From contig CAOLHI010002530.1 of assembly GCA_948474755.1 (NCBI GenBank), positions 1 to 64,000 on the forward strand: 64,000 nt of DNA. Direction: 5' to 3'. A program made the translations under genes and the position numbers. The notes below the pieces were generated by a model that ran no database searches, was not told the origin of the DNA, and saw only the letters and a program-made list of their open reading frames with translations. Of this stretch, positions 32,300 to 44,124 are shown one piece after another (within the stretch, counting starts at the first letter, position 1; every line of letters starts with the position of its first letter). This DNA comes from Ctenosaura bakeri. Taxonomy: Eukaryota; Chordata; Lepidosauria; Squamata; Iguanidae.

Positions 32300-33665
32300 T
32301 AGAGCAGATCCCCTGATTCCATTAGTTTATAGGTTGACTCACCATTCAATAATTGATTGAATGGCTCTACTCTAGTTGGGACTAACCAATAGGATGCCAA
32401 CTACTATCTTCATCTCAGCTTTGTCTCTTTGTTTTCTATTCTGTTTGTCTTCATCTCATGGTTGACCTAAGATATTTCATTGACTAAGGAAAATGACAAG
32501 ATGGCATACCACCACACTCCACGTTCAGAAGCCAATTGGACTGACAGGTGGTTCTTACTTCAATTATGGTGACAAGACAGTATCCTCTCTCACACCAAAG
32601 GCAACAGACCAGTTTAGGGGATGGACAGCAGGTGGTGTGACATGTACAGCTGTGCTTTCTGACAGTGGGGGGGGGTATAGGAGGCTTGGGAGGAATTGCC
32701 TAGGGGCTGCCGCTGCCTTCCAACAACAGTTGCGACTTCAGGTAGTCACCTCACTCTGTCTAGCAGTAATGCTAGTGCTAATTCACCTTTAAAAAATTTA
32801 ATCTGGGAGGATTTTGAAAAGTTATTCCATGCTTTAGAGCAGGAAAGATTATCTTATGTCCCCAGTTGTATGCTTCTGGCCTCTTTTGTATTGCAGCTTA
32901 CATAAGGCCAGCCCTACCATTGGGTAGAATAAAATGCAGATCTGTAAACATATAAGGGTTATAGGGCCACACTTTTGCCCCACCCTAGTTTCCCTGCTGC
33001 TCACCTACTGTATCCTCAGTCATTGCACACTGTGCAAGAGGGTCTGAGGGCCATTTCCACAGAAGTTCAGTTGACCACACAGAAGTTTATTCTTGTATTC
33101 GACTGGACATACATAGAAGCTTCCTTGATCAATACTGGAAGATCAGAGATAAGAAGAGCACATACAGCATGCAGGAATGTTGCAGGCAAGGCCAGTATAT
33201 ACCCAGAAATTAGAAAAATTGCCCTTTTGGACTTTAGATCACATTATCCTCCTAGTCACCATGGTCACTGAGAGATTTTGGAAGTTGTGGTTCAATAAAA
33301 CAACTTTTACAAGCTCTGTGCACACCACCCATGCCTACTCAAAATGAGGCAAGCAGAATACTGGGTGGGCTGTATATGGCAGTAGGGGAAACCTAATTAG
33401 CTGATTCCCTCTGTTGAAGGACAAGGCTTCATGGCTTGCCTTGCACTCACCAAGATAGTTTACTGTCAAATGTCTGCCACATGACTTTCTAAGGTAGTTT
33501 GCTGCTGTCTGATTTGACTGAGTGGAACGTCTCATTGCCAATCGCAAAACATAATATCAAGCTTCCAGTCCATTCGGCTTCTATAGGTGGAATATTGGCA
33601 TCTTAGTTATCAGTGTGATGGTTTTATATTACTTTCCATTCCAGAGGTATACCACTATCTGGAGA
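32300..33665. other. No recognised feature
   Basis: Unique-looking DNA. No supported gene or repeat. Confidence 0.4.
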
Positions 33666-33670
33666 ACATA

Positions 33671-34898
33671 CCATATTTTCCGGTGTATAAGACGACCTTT
33701 TAACCCCCAAAAAACTTTGCAAAAGTCAGGGGTCGTCTTATACACCTGGTGTGGCGGGGAGGCGCCGGCCTGCAGAGCTTCCCGCCGGCCCGGGGAGAGG
33801 CACCATCCGGGGAGAGGCGTCGTCCCTGTGGAGCTTCCCACCATCCCGGGGAGAGGCGCCGTCCCCACAGAGCTTCCCGCCGGCCCGAGGAGAGGCGCCG
33901 CCCCGCAGAGCTTCCCGCCGGCCCGGGGAGAGGCGCCGTCCCCGTGGAGCTTCCCACCGGCACGGGGAGAGTTGTTGACAATTATGCAGCAGTAGCACTT
34001 TATGTGTCTATGTACATATAGCACTTCATATTTTAGTAACCTTTGCTAGTGGCAGTGTACTTTGTCATAGTTGCTGTCCTGCATACAGTTAGCATCAGAA
34101 TTAAAGTCAGTAAAATTCAACTATTTTGCTTTATCTTAGTATCTTTGGCATACTTAAGTTACCACTGTAGTGTGTCATATATCATTAATTGTATCATATA
34201 TCATTAATTTTAAGGACTTCTGTTATGACTTGAGTTTAATTTGTGGCATCTAACATAGAGTGTACATCCTGCTTCTGGTCATCAGAATTTTAACTTGTGT
34301 TTGCAGTGCAGTTGCTGTGGAATACAGATAAATATATAGTAATTTGATTCCGTGTGCTACGAATAACAGAGAAACATGCTAAAGTTCAAAATGTATTAAA
34401 AGAAAGTTTTTCCATAAGCTAATTAGGCCATTTTCCTGGTTTTCTATCCTTGGCTAAAATGAAAACTAAATTCATATGAACAAAAAACCCCACATTCCTA
34501 ATATAGTCTTTTAGCTGTTCCTTATCATCCCAAAATAATTGACTTGTTTAGCCCACATAAAAAGCCATGCGTCTTTGTGGACATAGTTTATACCTGATCA
34601 CAAGAGAAACTAAATAGAGCATGGAACATTGCTCTGGAAATTGTTTAGCATGACATCTGAAAATAGGATCAGCTACCTTTCTGGTTTCTGTCTTTCCAAA
34701 GAAACCTTAAAACCTTAAGCATTTGAATTAAAATTACCATATTGAAACCAAATCTGATGTTTTTTTAATTTTTATTTGGGGTGCGTTGGAAGAGGGGTAG
34801 TCTTATACGGCGAGTATATTCCAAACTTCTTATATTTTAACTGGAAAAGTTGGGGGTCGTCTTATACGCCCAGTTGTCTTATATGCCGGAAAACACAG
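33671..34898. mobile_element. TA-flanked DNA transposon with GC minisatellite and AT-rich cargo
   Basis: Ends 'ccatattttccggtgtataa' and (complement) 'ctgtgttttccggcatataa', each flanked by TA (33669-33670 and 34899-34900). Each end carries a sub-terminal palindrome built on 'gtcgtcttata'. The interior holds five ~40-bp GC-rich units (33770-33968; 'gagcttcccgccggcccg' type), then about 780 bp of AT-rich sequence with no transposase. Frames of 86-131 aa over the minisatellite are artefacts. The TA flanks point to Tc1/mariner, but I cannot name the family. Confidence 0.78.
33770..33968. repeat. ~40-bp GC-rich minisatellite
   Basis: Five units containing 'ggggagaggcgccgtcccc' and 'gagcttcccgccggccc', lying entirely inside the TA-flanked element. 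Confidence 0.9.
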
Positions 34899-34904
34899 TA
34901 AGTG

Positions 34905-35740
34905 GAAGAGTGACATTGTTCTCATGTGCTGCTTGTAGGTTGGCCATCGTATGAATGGAATGCTGGACTACATTGGTCTTTGGTTCAACCAGATGTGGTT
35001 TTTATATTCTGAATCCACACCTTTGTTATAACATGGCACTGTAGAAAACTATACAACATCATTACATTAGCATTTTTTTTATTCCTTTCACTGCCTGGTT
35101 GACTGTTCATTTTAGGGACAAGGAAATACTAAAACACTGATGTCATATTTTCTCCCTAGGCTCTTAAGATATGAGTGGGGCAAAATGGATAGGGAGCATC
35201 CACACATTTCCCCATATTGCATCCTTTGGGACTGAGTTTTCATGCTGAGTTTTCATCATTCAATTCTGTACAGTTCTGAATTTCAACACATTTCATTTAA
35301 AAAAATGATCTGGTGGAGAGAACAGTGGTCTCTCTTTTTTTTTCTTAGTCCAACATGAACGTTCATATTCTAGTGACTAATTTTCCTAAAGGTACATCAG
35401 ATCTGTGTTTCTTGAACCCACGCTTTTCTGTAAATACATCTGTTCCTCCTCCTTCCTCCTCTAGAGTGAAAAGATTTTGCTCGCCTATGTTAAAACATAA
35501 TCCAGATGTTATTTTGCTTGGCCTAAACTTAGAGTGGAAAAACTGTGCAGCAATGATGCATACCCTGGAGTCAGGGTGTACCCAACAGAGCCAAACAATT
35601 CACAGGCATCTTTGTTCACTAAAGTGGTGTGCAGTGACAGCTGTGGTGGGCTGTTAACAGGAACTAAATCTATTATTATGTCACTGAGGGTCTTCCCAGA
35701 TTCAGGCACTGTCAGGTTTCTGAGGAGATGTTATAGCCAT
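34905..35740. other. No recognised feature
   Basis: Nothing supported; the 100-aa frame at 35355 has no coding character. Confidence 0.4.
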
Positions 35741-35747
35741 CCAGCAC

Positions 35748-35870
35748 ACAAGAAATTTATTTCTTTGGATTACAGCTTCCAGAGTCCCCAAGCCAGCATG
35801 CCCACTGACCATGGTGGACGGAGTGGGGGGATTCTTGGAACTGTAGTTCAAAAAGGAAATGTTTCCAAGG
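35748..35870. mobile_element. 'ggattacagcttccag' MITE
   Basis: Opposed arms 'ttctttggattacagcttcc' and 'ggaactgtagttcaaaaag', with 'agccagcatgcccactgac' in the centre. Confidence 0.62.
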
Positions 35871-35904
35871 TCAAACTTTGAGGAATGAATAGATTATCAG
35901 GAAA

Positions 35905-36240
35905 GATAACTCAGTGGTAGATGAAGTGGTTTGCATGTAGATGGTTCCAAGGCCAATCCGTAGCAACTCCAGGTAAAAGGATCAGGTAGCAGATGTTAGG
36001 AAAGACCGGAGACCTTGGACTTTGTTGTCCAATGTTTTCTTGTCCAATGTTTTCTCCAGTGAGCTAAAATGTTGCATACATGGCTCTCTTCTCCATTTTA
36101 TCATCACAACACCTTGTGAGATATGTCATTTTTTGAACTGGCCCAAGCATATTCAGTGGGGTCATGGCTTACTAGGGACTTGAATCTGGATCTCTCACAT
36201 CCCAATCCTACACTCTACTGCTGACAACACACTGACTAGA
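35905..36240. mobile_element. tRNA-headed SINE piece and CORE-SINE-like piece
   Basis: 35905-36010 begins 'aactcagtggtagatgaag' and 'gtttgcatgtagatggttcc', a tRNA-like SINE head, plus strand. 36090-36240 ('ggcccaagcatattcagtg', 'gggacttgaatctggatctc') looks like a reverse-strand CORE/MIR-type SINE. Both are old and partial. Confidence 0.5.
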
Positions 36241-36659
36241 GAAATAATCTGAGATGCTGTAAGGAAGCTTCCCAAATCAATGTCCATGGTAGCAACATGG
36301 TTTCTTGTGCAGACAACCAGCTGTTCCACCAAGCTCATGGCTATTTCTTAGCGAGATGTGCAAAGGTATTATATTTCCTGGAAGGTCAGCTAGGGCTATA
36401 TAGCACACAGTGCAACATTTCCTTGGCTGAGAGATGTTTGGAGAAGGAGAAGAATGGCTTATTGGATTCTACATAGACAATCTGACCAGCATGTGCAGCT
36501 CTGCTCACAGAGGAGGGAATTAACTTGGACCCATAGCATTATTTAGCCTTGTGAAGATGAGAGGTAGATAAGGAATTCAAAGGACCACAGAAGCCAGCAT
36601 ACATAGTTCTTTCCTTTGGCTCACTTATCTCTTCAAAATTGAGCACTGAAATTTTGACC

Positions 36660-36985
36660 CTCTCATGTTGAATTAGGCCAAAGATCCATACAACAATCTG
36701 TCTCTAAAGCTGATGGGCCATATCCATCTAAGAAGCTCACCAAAGGTCATTATTGTGGAACCCATTGCCTATTGTTTTCCCTTAGCATCTGGCAAATCAC
36801 AGGTAATGTGCCACTGACTATGGAAGTTCCATTTTTAGCGATCCTAATTAATCACCACTGATATCCTCCATTAATGTGTCAGTTCTTTCAAATGCAAGTC
36901 ATTTCTTGAGCCCATCATAACATTTCCTGTATGTCACGTAAACATTCGGTGAAAAGCTATTTCTTCTTGTTTTTAATTTCTCAGT
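36660..36985 (-). mobile_element. Ancient CR1-like fragment
   Basis: 'gttgaattaggccaaagatc' and 'tcttgagcccatcataacat' resemble diverged CR1 3' sequence on the minus strand. Confidence 0.42.
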
Positions 36986-37491
36986 TAATTTATTTCACAA
37001 ATGCTCTCAAGTTCTAGAGAAAAGCTCTGTTTTCACTAAACCATTCAAAGTAGAATCAACTTTGTTTGGTTTGTTCAGTTTATGAATCAATTCCCACACC
37101 CAAGAGAGATCCCAAAGCAATATGCAAAAGTATTTAAAAACATAAAACTCAATATGTTACAATACATTCATTAAGAACAATAATGATTGCAAAAACTATC
37201 CATCTTAAAAAATAAAAAGACCAAAAAAATTTCCAAAAAATATTTTTTCCATGAGAATAAACAACAACAACAGCTAAAGACGATGATCCTTAAACTAATC
37301 CAATATTCTGGAGAATATTCCATCACCTATTTATTCTGGCCTCAACAAGTGTTGCCTTGGAAGCGTCTGGCTAAATTCCCATTCATGCACTCTAAGAAAA
37401 ATAAAATCTCATCTTTACTCTAGAACCTCACAACATCAACTAAAAGGGGAAATAAATAAAAGGAAGGATTGGAAAGTGGGAATTAAACTGG

Positions 37492-37704
37492 GGACCCTTT
37501 CACACCACACAATTATAGCACTGTGATTCCACTTTAACAGACATGACCAAATTCTGTAGAATCCTGGGTTTTACGGGTTGGTTAGGCACTAGAACAATCT
37601 GACCTAGAATTCTAGATGCCCCTCTCCAAACTGCAAATCGTAGGATTCTACAGAATCAAACCATGGCAGTTGAATCATAGCAGTATAATCGTGTGACAGG
37701 ACCC
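37492..37704. mobile_element. Palindromic MITE, 'ggaccctttcacac' subtype
   Basis: Ends 'ggaccctttcacaccacac' and the complement of 'cgtgtgacaggaccc'; arms 'gattccactttaacagac' and 'catggcagttgaatcatagc'. Confidence 0.78.
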
Positions 37705-37875
37705 TAGATAATGTAGTGATAGAATGAAGTGAAAAGGGGATAAGAAGGCCCTGGCTTCCAGATTGCAAATAAAATTGCTGAGGATAGGTAGGTTAGAGAG
37801 GAGTGATCTGCTAGGGATAACTGGCTGAACATGACCCAAAGTATCTGGTTTGATTAACTGCTACCAGGTATGTAC

Positions 37876-38100
37876 ACATACCGTCCAACTGCCCCAGTCT
37901 GGCAGTCCCACTCACTTCTCTGTCATTCCACTTTTTTCAACTGCTTTTGAAATGTCCTAGTTTTTTCCTCCTCCTCTTGCTTTCCCTCTTTGTCCTCAGC
38001 TTGCTTCAATTGCTGCGAACTGAGTTCACAGTACAAAATTAGTCTGCACTGAATTAACTGTCTGGCAGGCAGAGGAGAGGAGGGGACAGATCCTTGCCCT
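37876..38100. mobile_element. Element end with 'catacc-tccaac' terminus
   Basis: 'cataccgtccaactgcccc' resembles the termini of 21437-21760 and 55753-56313. A matching second end was not found. Confidence 0.45.
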
Positions 38101-38218
38101 TCCCAGTAGCCCAAGGGAGAAACAAACTGCTGCATCCCGTCCTTGTTTGTGTTCATCCTCATTATAATTTTTGCCATCTCGACCCCATTCTGATGTTGCT
38201 TGGGCACATGGTGTCTCG

Positions 38219-38442
38219 GGGCCCTATCACACTACACTGTTATAGTGCTATTATTCCATTTTAACTGCCATGGCAATATTGCAAGGAATCATGGGATCTG
38301 CAGTTTAGGAGGAGGCATTTAGAATTCTCAGCCAGAGAGCTCCAGTGCCTCATCAAACTACAAATCTCAGAATTCCACAGGCTACAGCCAGGGCAGTTAA
38401 AGTGGAATAATAGTGGTATAACAGTGTAGTGTGATAGGGACC
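38219..38442. mobile_element. Palindromic MITE, 'gggccctatcacac' subtype
   Basis: Ends 'gggccctatcacactacac' and (complement) 'ggtccctatcacactaca' with TCG and TCA flanks (38216-38218 and 38443-38445). The longest arms in the window; unit includes 'tagtgctattattcca' and 'tggaataatagtggta'. Confidence 0.9.
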
Positions 38443-38449
38443 TCAGTTT

Positions 38450-39590
38450 TCATCTGTGAAGTGCTGGAGAGTGTGACTGCAAAGCAACAAAGCTATGCAA
38501 CAACAAACCAAGGTCAACAGAACATAGAACAGAATGCCTTGCCTTGGGTAGAACATAGAGTCCAAAATATGACAATACTAGCACTAGACAAGTTTGCCTT
38601 ATCTGGGGAAAACTTTACAAAATCAAGGGGCACCCAGAGAAAGATTCTGCTTTCTCACCCACCACATTCATCATTTTCAAGGCTAAATATAAAGCCAGAC
38701 ACAGGATGATAGGCAGCAGTATTTTGTCTCTTGTGTCAGGCAGTGAGACAATTTAGTTTGCTCTTGACCTAAAAATTTTATTTTACTTATAATACAAATT
38801 CAATAGAGAACTGTGTTTGTTTTTGTTAACTTTAAAAACTGATAGGTGTATTTAGATGAATGTAATTCTCCTTAGTTAACATTCATTCAAAATAGATCAA
38901 GAATTGGCACCAATGCTGAGTATGAGGGCTTAACTTTTCTTCCAGATGAAACTGTTGTTAAGTCAGCAATTAAATTAACTTTTATTGTTCTATGGTATTG
39001 TTTTTATTTTAAATGCAATTTTTAAAAGCTCTTAATGAATTTCACCCCTCTCTGTCAATGCAGTTAATAGGCTCAATCCAAAGTTAGGCCTACCTGGACC
39101 AGAGACATCAAAATGAATAGGACTTGTTAGTCACTGTTTACATAATCACCAATGCCTGCAAAACAGATGTTGATTTGGATTCAAGTATGTGTAGTTCAAT
39201 CAGACTGTGGAGTAGAATTGCAAATCCTCTTGCTATGAAATGATTCAGAGTTATGTGGCATCAAGATTATAGCCTTGGGATGCCCAAAACCAACTTTGTT
39301 TTGATTTTGGCCTTTGAGTTACAAAACTGAGTGATGGATGTTAGATTAGCTGCAGTACAAGTTTCAGAGAAAGTTCAGACTGTGAGGGCAAGAACTGACC
39401 AGACTGTAATGCTTTCGAAAAAGGTCTCCATAGACCCTAATTTTGACAATGCAAGGGTATGTTACAAAAAGATAGGGGAAAGGATTCTTTCTTTCGAAGG
39501 CCAGCAATTTTACCAAAAGAAAAATAAATCCTGTACCAATCCCCCCTCCATAATTTGCACAATGTCTTCAACACAGAGCAGGATAGACAA
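38450..39590. other. No recognised feature
   Basis: AT-rich sequence. Nothing supported. Confidence 0.4.
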
Positions 39591-39597
39591 AAGCTAG

Positions 39598-39700
39598 ATC
39601 TGGCTAGAGTGCAGCTCCCAGCATTTCCATGCTTTAACTATGTTGGATAGGGCTGATGGGAGCTGTGGTCCTACAGCATCTGGTGTTCTGCGCTTTGGTC
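39598..39700. mobile_element. 'ccagatgttg'-family DNA-transposon fragment
   Basis: 'gagtgcagctcccagcat' and 'gctgatgggagctgtggtcc' are opposed arms of the family at 41882-42018. Confidence 0.5.
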
Positions 39701-39966
39701 ACTCCCGACATAAGAACGACATACTTCAGAAAGTTTGCAGTACCACAATTACTGAATAGAAAGTAAGAGGAGATTTATAAAATATCTGTGTGATCTGTAA
39801 ATGTCCAGCGATTCTTCTCACCTACTGGTACATTTTGCATTTAAACCATTGTTATCAGATCTCTAAGACCTTAATTCAATGCCTAGTTCCAGCTAGAGTA
39901 GACCCATTGAATCAGTGGAATCTACATGAAGCTTGACTTAGCTTTTAGCAAGTTCTTGAGTGTTCT

Positions 39967-40600
39967 GTTCTGGTTTGGGAGTGGTTAGAGTGTTGCACTG
40001 AGACTCTGAGAGATCCCTGCTGGGTCATGGAAGCCCCACTGGATGATCTTGGGCAAGTCACATTCTTTTGGCCACAGCAGAAAACCATGGCAAACCACCT
40101 CTGAGAAAAAATGTTGCCAAGAAACCCCTGTGATAGGTTTGCCTATGGCCCTTTTCACATGAGGATGCTCTTCTGTATTGTTGCACTGCAAATCCAGGTC
40201 CAGAAGGGAGCACATCAGCAACACTCCCCTCCACACCTGCTCGCTTCCTGTGGAATGATGTGAAATAGCCCCACTCCTTCCTTCTGCAGTGCAGCCGGGC
40301 ACTTGCCATTGATGCACTGGGACAGAAAATGTCACAATTGCATTGCTGTGGCTTCCGCACAAAGGTAAGCATGGGAGTGCCACATGATGGGACATGTAAA
40401 ACGGATTTTTTCCATTTTTCAAATACTGTGCAAGTGCAACACTTTGCAAGGAGGTGGCAGCAGGATGGTGACGACATCATGGAGAAGCGTGACCTGCTGA
40501 CCACTGCCGTCCCATGGCAGAAGCAGCTCAGCATCATCAAGTGGAAAGGGCTTTAGTGTCATTACAAATTGGAAACAACTTGAAGGTACAGAAGAACAAA
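39967..40600 (+). mobile_element. Sauria-type SINE split by a Harbinger-like element
   Basis: 39967-40146 is head and body ('gatcttgggcaagtcacat', 'gtgataggtttgcct') and 40553-40600 is the tail ('ttggaaacaacttgaagg'). Joining across the insertion gives 'ggtttgcc-TTA-gtgtc', as in intact copies. Confidence 0.9.
40147..40552 (+). mobile_element. Harbinger-like non-autonomous element with internal splice donor
   Basis: Ends 'ggcccttttcacatgagga' and (complement) 'agccctttccacttgatga'. The flanks TAT and TTA are compatible with a TTA duplication. AAAG|GTAAGC lies at 40361-40370, 188 bp from the right end. Homologous in inverted orientation to 12154-12556. Confidence 0.86.
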
Positions 40601-40804
40601 CTTCAGAAGCAAGTGGAATGAGACTTCTGCCCACCCCCCCCATGCTCCATCTATATATTTGCAAATAAATGCAAATCTTACAAACACTAACAAGCCTCCA
40701 GTGAAACTCTCTCCTCCCCTCGCAAAAAGAAAATCAGGATAATCCTAGGAAGATTGCATCACTCAAGAAAGGCAGAGCAAAGATATAGCTGTTTTGTATA
40801 TTAC

Positions 40805-40898
40805 AGCCTGGAAAAGTGAATTTCTCGGAATACAATGGCCATGCTGGTTTAGGGAATCTGGAAACTGCAGTCCAAAAAAGGAACTTTTCCAAGCAGTA
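40805..40898. mobile_element. 'actgcagtccaaaaaag' MITE
   Basis: 'gcctggaaaagtgaatttc' and 'aaaaaggaacttttccaag' are opposed arms of the 24898-25015 family. Confidence 0.6.
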
Positions 40899-41431
40899 TG
40901 TGGTAAGAAGTGAGCCATGGCTGCTTTGTTCAGCATACTAATATATACAACGAGCAAAGTACAATAAAAATGAATAAATCTTGAAAAACATGTTTTTGTT
41001 GAAGAAGGATGAAAGCAAACCACATTTGGAGAATGTATACCATAATCATAATCATGACTGTTCATGCAAATATGAAAATACATTCATCATATGCAGGGGC
41101 TTGCTGGAAGAGGATTGCCTGAGCCAAACAGTGAGCTGATTTTTGTAATTCTTTCCAGAATTTTCAAGATGTATTGGATAACAACAATTCTTTGGGGAAT
41201 ATGTTTGATCTTCTGTCTCCTTTTTTTGTTCAAGAAAATTAACTGTGCATCTGACACAAGTCTACTTAGATACAACTCACTTTTTTTTGAGTCAGACATA
41301 TTAAAAGATAAATGCTCATAGCAGCCTTCTCCAAGCAGGAGGGCACAAAATTGGGGAAGACTGGTATATACGAACTACAGCCTGGTTGTGCTACAACTAA
41401 CACCACTCCCACCTTATTTTACTCATGCAAG

Positions 41432-41548
41432 AGCTTGGAAATGTAACTTGTTGGATTACAACTTTCAGAATCCTTCAGTGACCATGCTGACTAGGGCATT
41501 TTGGAAACTGAAGTAGAAAAAGTATTTTTTCCAAACTCTGGCTGGTTG
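41432..41548. mobile_element. 'ggattacaactttcag' MITE
   Basis: Left arm 'gagcttggaaatgtaact', right arm 'ttttttccaaactctg', centre 'ccatgctgactagggc'. The best-defined copy of this family in the window. Confidence 0.65.
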
Positions 41549-41620
41549 TACAGTGGAGGAAGAATAAGTCAAAATGCTTTTCTGGTAAACGTTCTGGCTT
41601 CCAGTTGTATTAATGGAGGA

Positions 41621-41649
41621 TGTGATCTAGCAAGTTCCGCTAGATCACA
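41621..41649. repeat. Perfect 11-bp hairpin
   Basis: TGTGATCTAGC, a 7-base loop, then GCTAGATCACA: a perfect inverted repeat. Confidence 0.9.
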
Positions 41650-41881
41650 AACCTTGAGGCGCTGTGCCTGACAGCGGCTTCCCTTGTCAAGCTAGTGGAC
41701 TGGAAGCTTAGAGGTTGGAGAACAGGCTTGGCCAGGTCCATGATTTCTTTGTTTAGCCTGGTTGGGCTCAGGCAGTTACTGGCTCACCCAAGGCACCAGT
41801 GAATTTGATGGCTGACCAGGGATGTAAGCATAGGGCTCCATCCAAAGTCCAACATGCTAATCAGCACACCAGCCTTTAGCA

Positions 41882-42018
41882 CAGATCTGGGCAACTTGTG
41901 GCCCTCCAGATGTTGCTGGGCTGCAGTTTATGTCATCCTTCATCAACGCCTATATCGGCTAAGACTGATGTAACATACACTCCAGGATCTGGAAGACCAT
42001 AGGTAAGCTAGCCCTGTT
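41882..42018. mobile_element. Non-autonomous hAT-like element
   Basis: 'cagatctgggcaacttgtgg' and 'ccctccagatgttgctggg' at the left, 'ctccaggatctggaagacc' and 'ggtaagctagccctg' at the right. Confidence 0.6.
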
Positions 42019-42307
42019 TTACTAGCTCAGTATTCTAAGACCATCAGCTGATCCTAATAATTTGGGTAATATGAAAAGTGCTGCTGATCTTTGGGATATA
42101 GAAAACAGATCAGCTTAAATTATATTATATATATTTTGAGACTCTTTTGGATATGGTGCCAGTCATATGGAGCACCCACATTCCATGATGTGCCATGACT
42201 CAATTTTTACTAATTCAGCAGTAGGGTTAGAATGACCCTGAATGCTTCATTACTAGACACACTGATACTCAGTTAGTGAATGTTTATTCAAATAAAATAA
42301 AATGCTG

Positions 42308-42395
42308 CAGTTCTATGCACACTTATTAAACAATAAAATCCACTAAACTCAGTGAGTCTTACTTCTTACTTCTGAATGCTCAATGCATAAAATTC
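42308..42395. mobile_element. 'aatccta/aagtccca' type MITE, degraded
   Basis: 'actaaactcagtgagtctta' and flanking words match 47966-48055. Confidence 0.4.
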
Positions 42396-42562
42396 AGATC
42401 TTACAGGCTGTTAAGCAGCTATTGTGTGGTGGCTGAAGGCAAAATAAACACACTGTAGAAGTTATGGACATGTGTTATATTTTACCCTGTGTGATATCCT
42501 GGATACCTCCAGTTTGGTCAGAGCTTGGAAAAGTTAATTTGAAGGACAAAACACCTTCTATT

Positions 42563-42730
42563 AGGCCTAAATGCCATGAAGGCACCAGAACCTCTCTGGT
42601 CTTGGAAGCTAAGTGGGTCAGGATATATTTCCGAAGAAGGAAATAGCAAACCATCTTTGAGTATGCATAGCCTAAGAAAATGCTATGGAATTCATGAGGT
42701 AACCATAAGTTGACAGGCATAAGCACAACA
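42563..42730 (+). mobile_element. 5S-rRNA-derived SINE, second copy
   Basis: 'aggcctaaatgccatgaagg', 'ggtcttggaagctaagtggg' (5S box A region) and tail 'ggtaaccataagttgacagg'. The 5S box C part is deleted relative to 6647-6870. Confidence 0.83.
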
Positions 42731-42734
42731 TATA

Positions 42735-43555
42735 CTATTATCCTGACCACTGGGCATGGTGGGTGGGAAATTCTGGATGAAAAAGTAAATTTTCCAAGCC
42801 CTGTTCTTTGTCCAGCTCCCATTAGCACCAGACAACATGGGGCTAATGGAGCTAGCTGACAGGAGCTGGACAGAAAACAGGGCTTTGCCAAATGGTTAGC
42901 GATACAGGAGGTAATGTTGAGCAACATCTGGAGGACCAAATATTCTTCACTCTGGAGTAGGGCAATTGTTTTGGGCTTTCCTCTGAGTACATTAGGACCT
43001 ATGTTTATTTGAGAATGTGTTCAGGGAAATTTGCTTGGGAAAGATTAGGGAGAGGTCTGATAAAATTAAAATAATCTTTTGGCTTACGGAAGAAAAGCAA
43101 GCAACCAAAATAAACTTTTTCTATTTTAGTTATTTTTGGCAGGAGACAGGGCACCAGGAACAAACACTGTCCCAGCAACAGAGTGTCATAAGCCCAGTTA
43201 ACTTACACAAGACAGACTTATTATCTAGGGCTATTTTTCATCCCTCCTTCTTCCTTTGAAGTGCAGATTCTTAGAACCCTAGATGTACTCTTTAGAACAA
43301 AACAAACCTCAAACGTCTCTTGCATCCTAATTTGGGGTAGGATGGTATATTTTGCAGGAGCATTTTCGTTCATTTCAGCAAGTTACTTAAATACATTTTG
43401 ACTATCTCTTAAAACATTTCTTGCAGCATACTGGTATCTTCTGTTACCTGGTGAGGAGTAGAGGAAATGCCTAAGCTAGGGCTGAACTGTAGAATAGAAT
43501 TGGGACAACAGTTCCAGCAAAATCGACATCTCTTTTCTGATCTTAAGGGCTTAAC
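42735..43555. other. No recognised feature
   Basis: Only a weak 'ggaaattctgga' MITE-like arm near 42760-42800. Confidence 0.4.
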
Positions 43556-43560
43556 AACCC

Positions 43561-43655
43561 TTGGGCCATTTCCATATTGGACTGTCATAGTGCTATTATT
43601 CCACTTTCAACATCCTATGGAATCCTGGGGTTTGCAGTTTAGGGAGGGGCCTCAA
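43561..43655. mobile_element. Half palindromic MITE
   Basis: Left arm only: 'ggccatttccatattggact', 'ttccactttcaacatcct', 'ggggtttgcagtttaggg', then abrupt loss. Confidence 0.8.
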
Positions 43656-44124
43656 AGAGAACCAGGATATAACTGTTTCAGCTGTGGGATGCAATGAGCC
43701 AGCCCCCACATTAGATAATGGGAGCCAGCTGGCTCAAATTGCAGATGCAGATGCTGAAAGATGAGGAGCAGTAACAAAGTCGTTGTCAAAAGACAGACCT
43801 GTGCACCCCTAAAGTAGCCTGCTACCCTCAGGTGTAGTGGAAGATGTTGTATTGTCAATACTGGAGTAAGATTCAGCTGTCTGTGTGGTTAGCTTCTGTA
43901 CTTGAAACTGTGATATGGACACCGTCTTGTAGTTTACTTTAGGAAGCAGAATGTGTTGGGGCAACATATTGCTCCCAATATCTGGCTGCTGTTAATATTG
44001 GCTACATTTTGAAAATTGTTATCCTTACTGTACTTCATAGAGAAGACTAGAACTTGTCCTGTGATCAGATATTAATGATCTTCAAAAAGTTTCAATCACA
44101 TATTTCACTATTTTTCATTTACTC

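Noticed and set aside
33629..34024. ORFs of 86-131 aa rich in Gly, Arg and Pro
   Set aside because: All arise from the ~40-bp minisatellite inside a transposon; the repeated peptide is the translated repeat unit.
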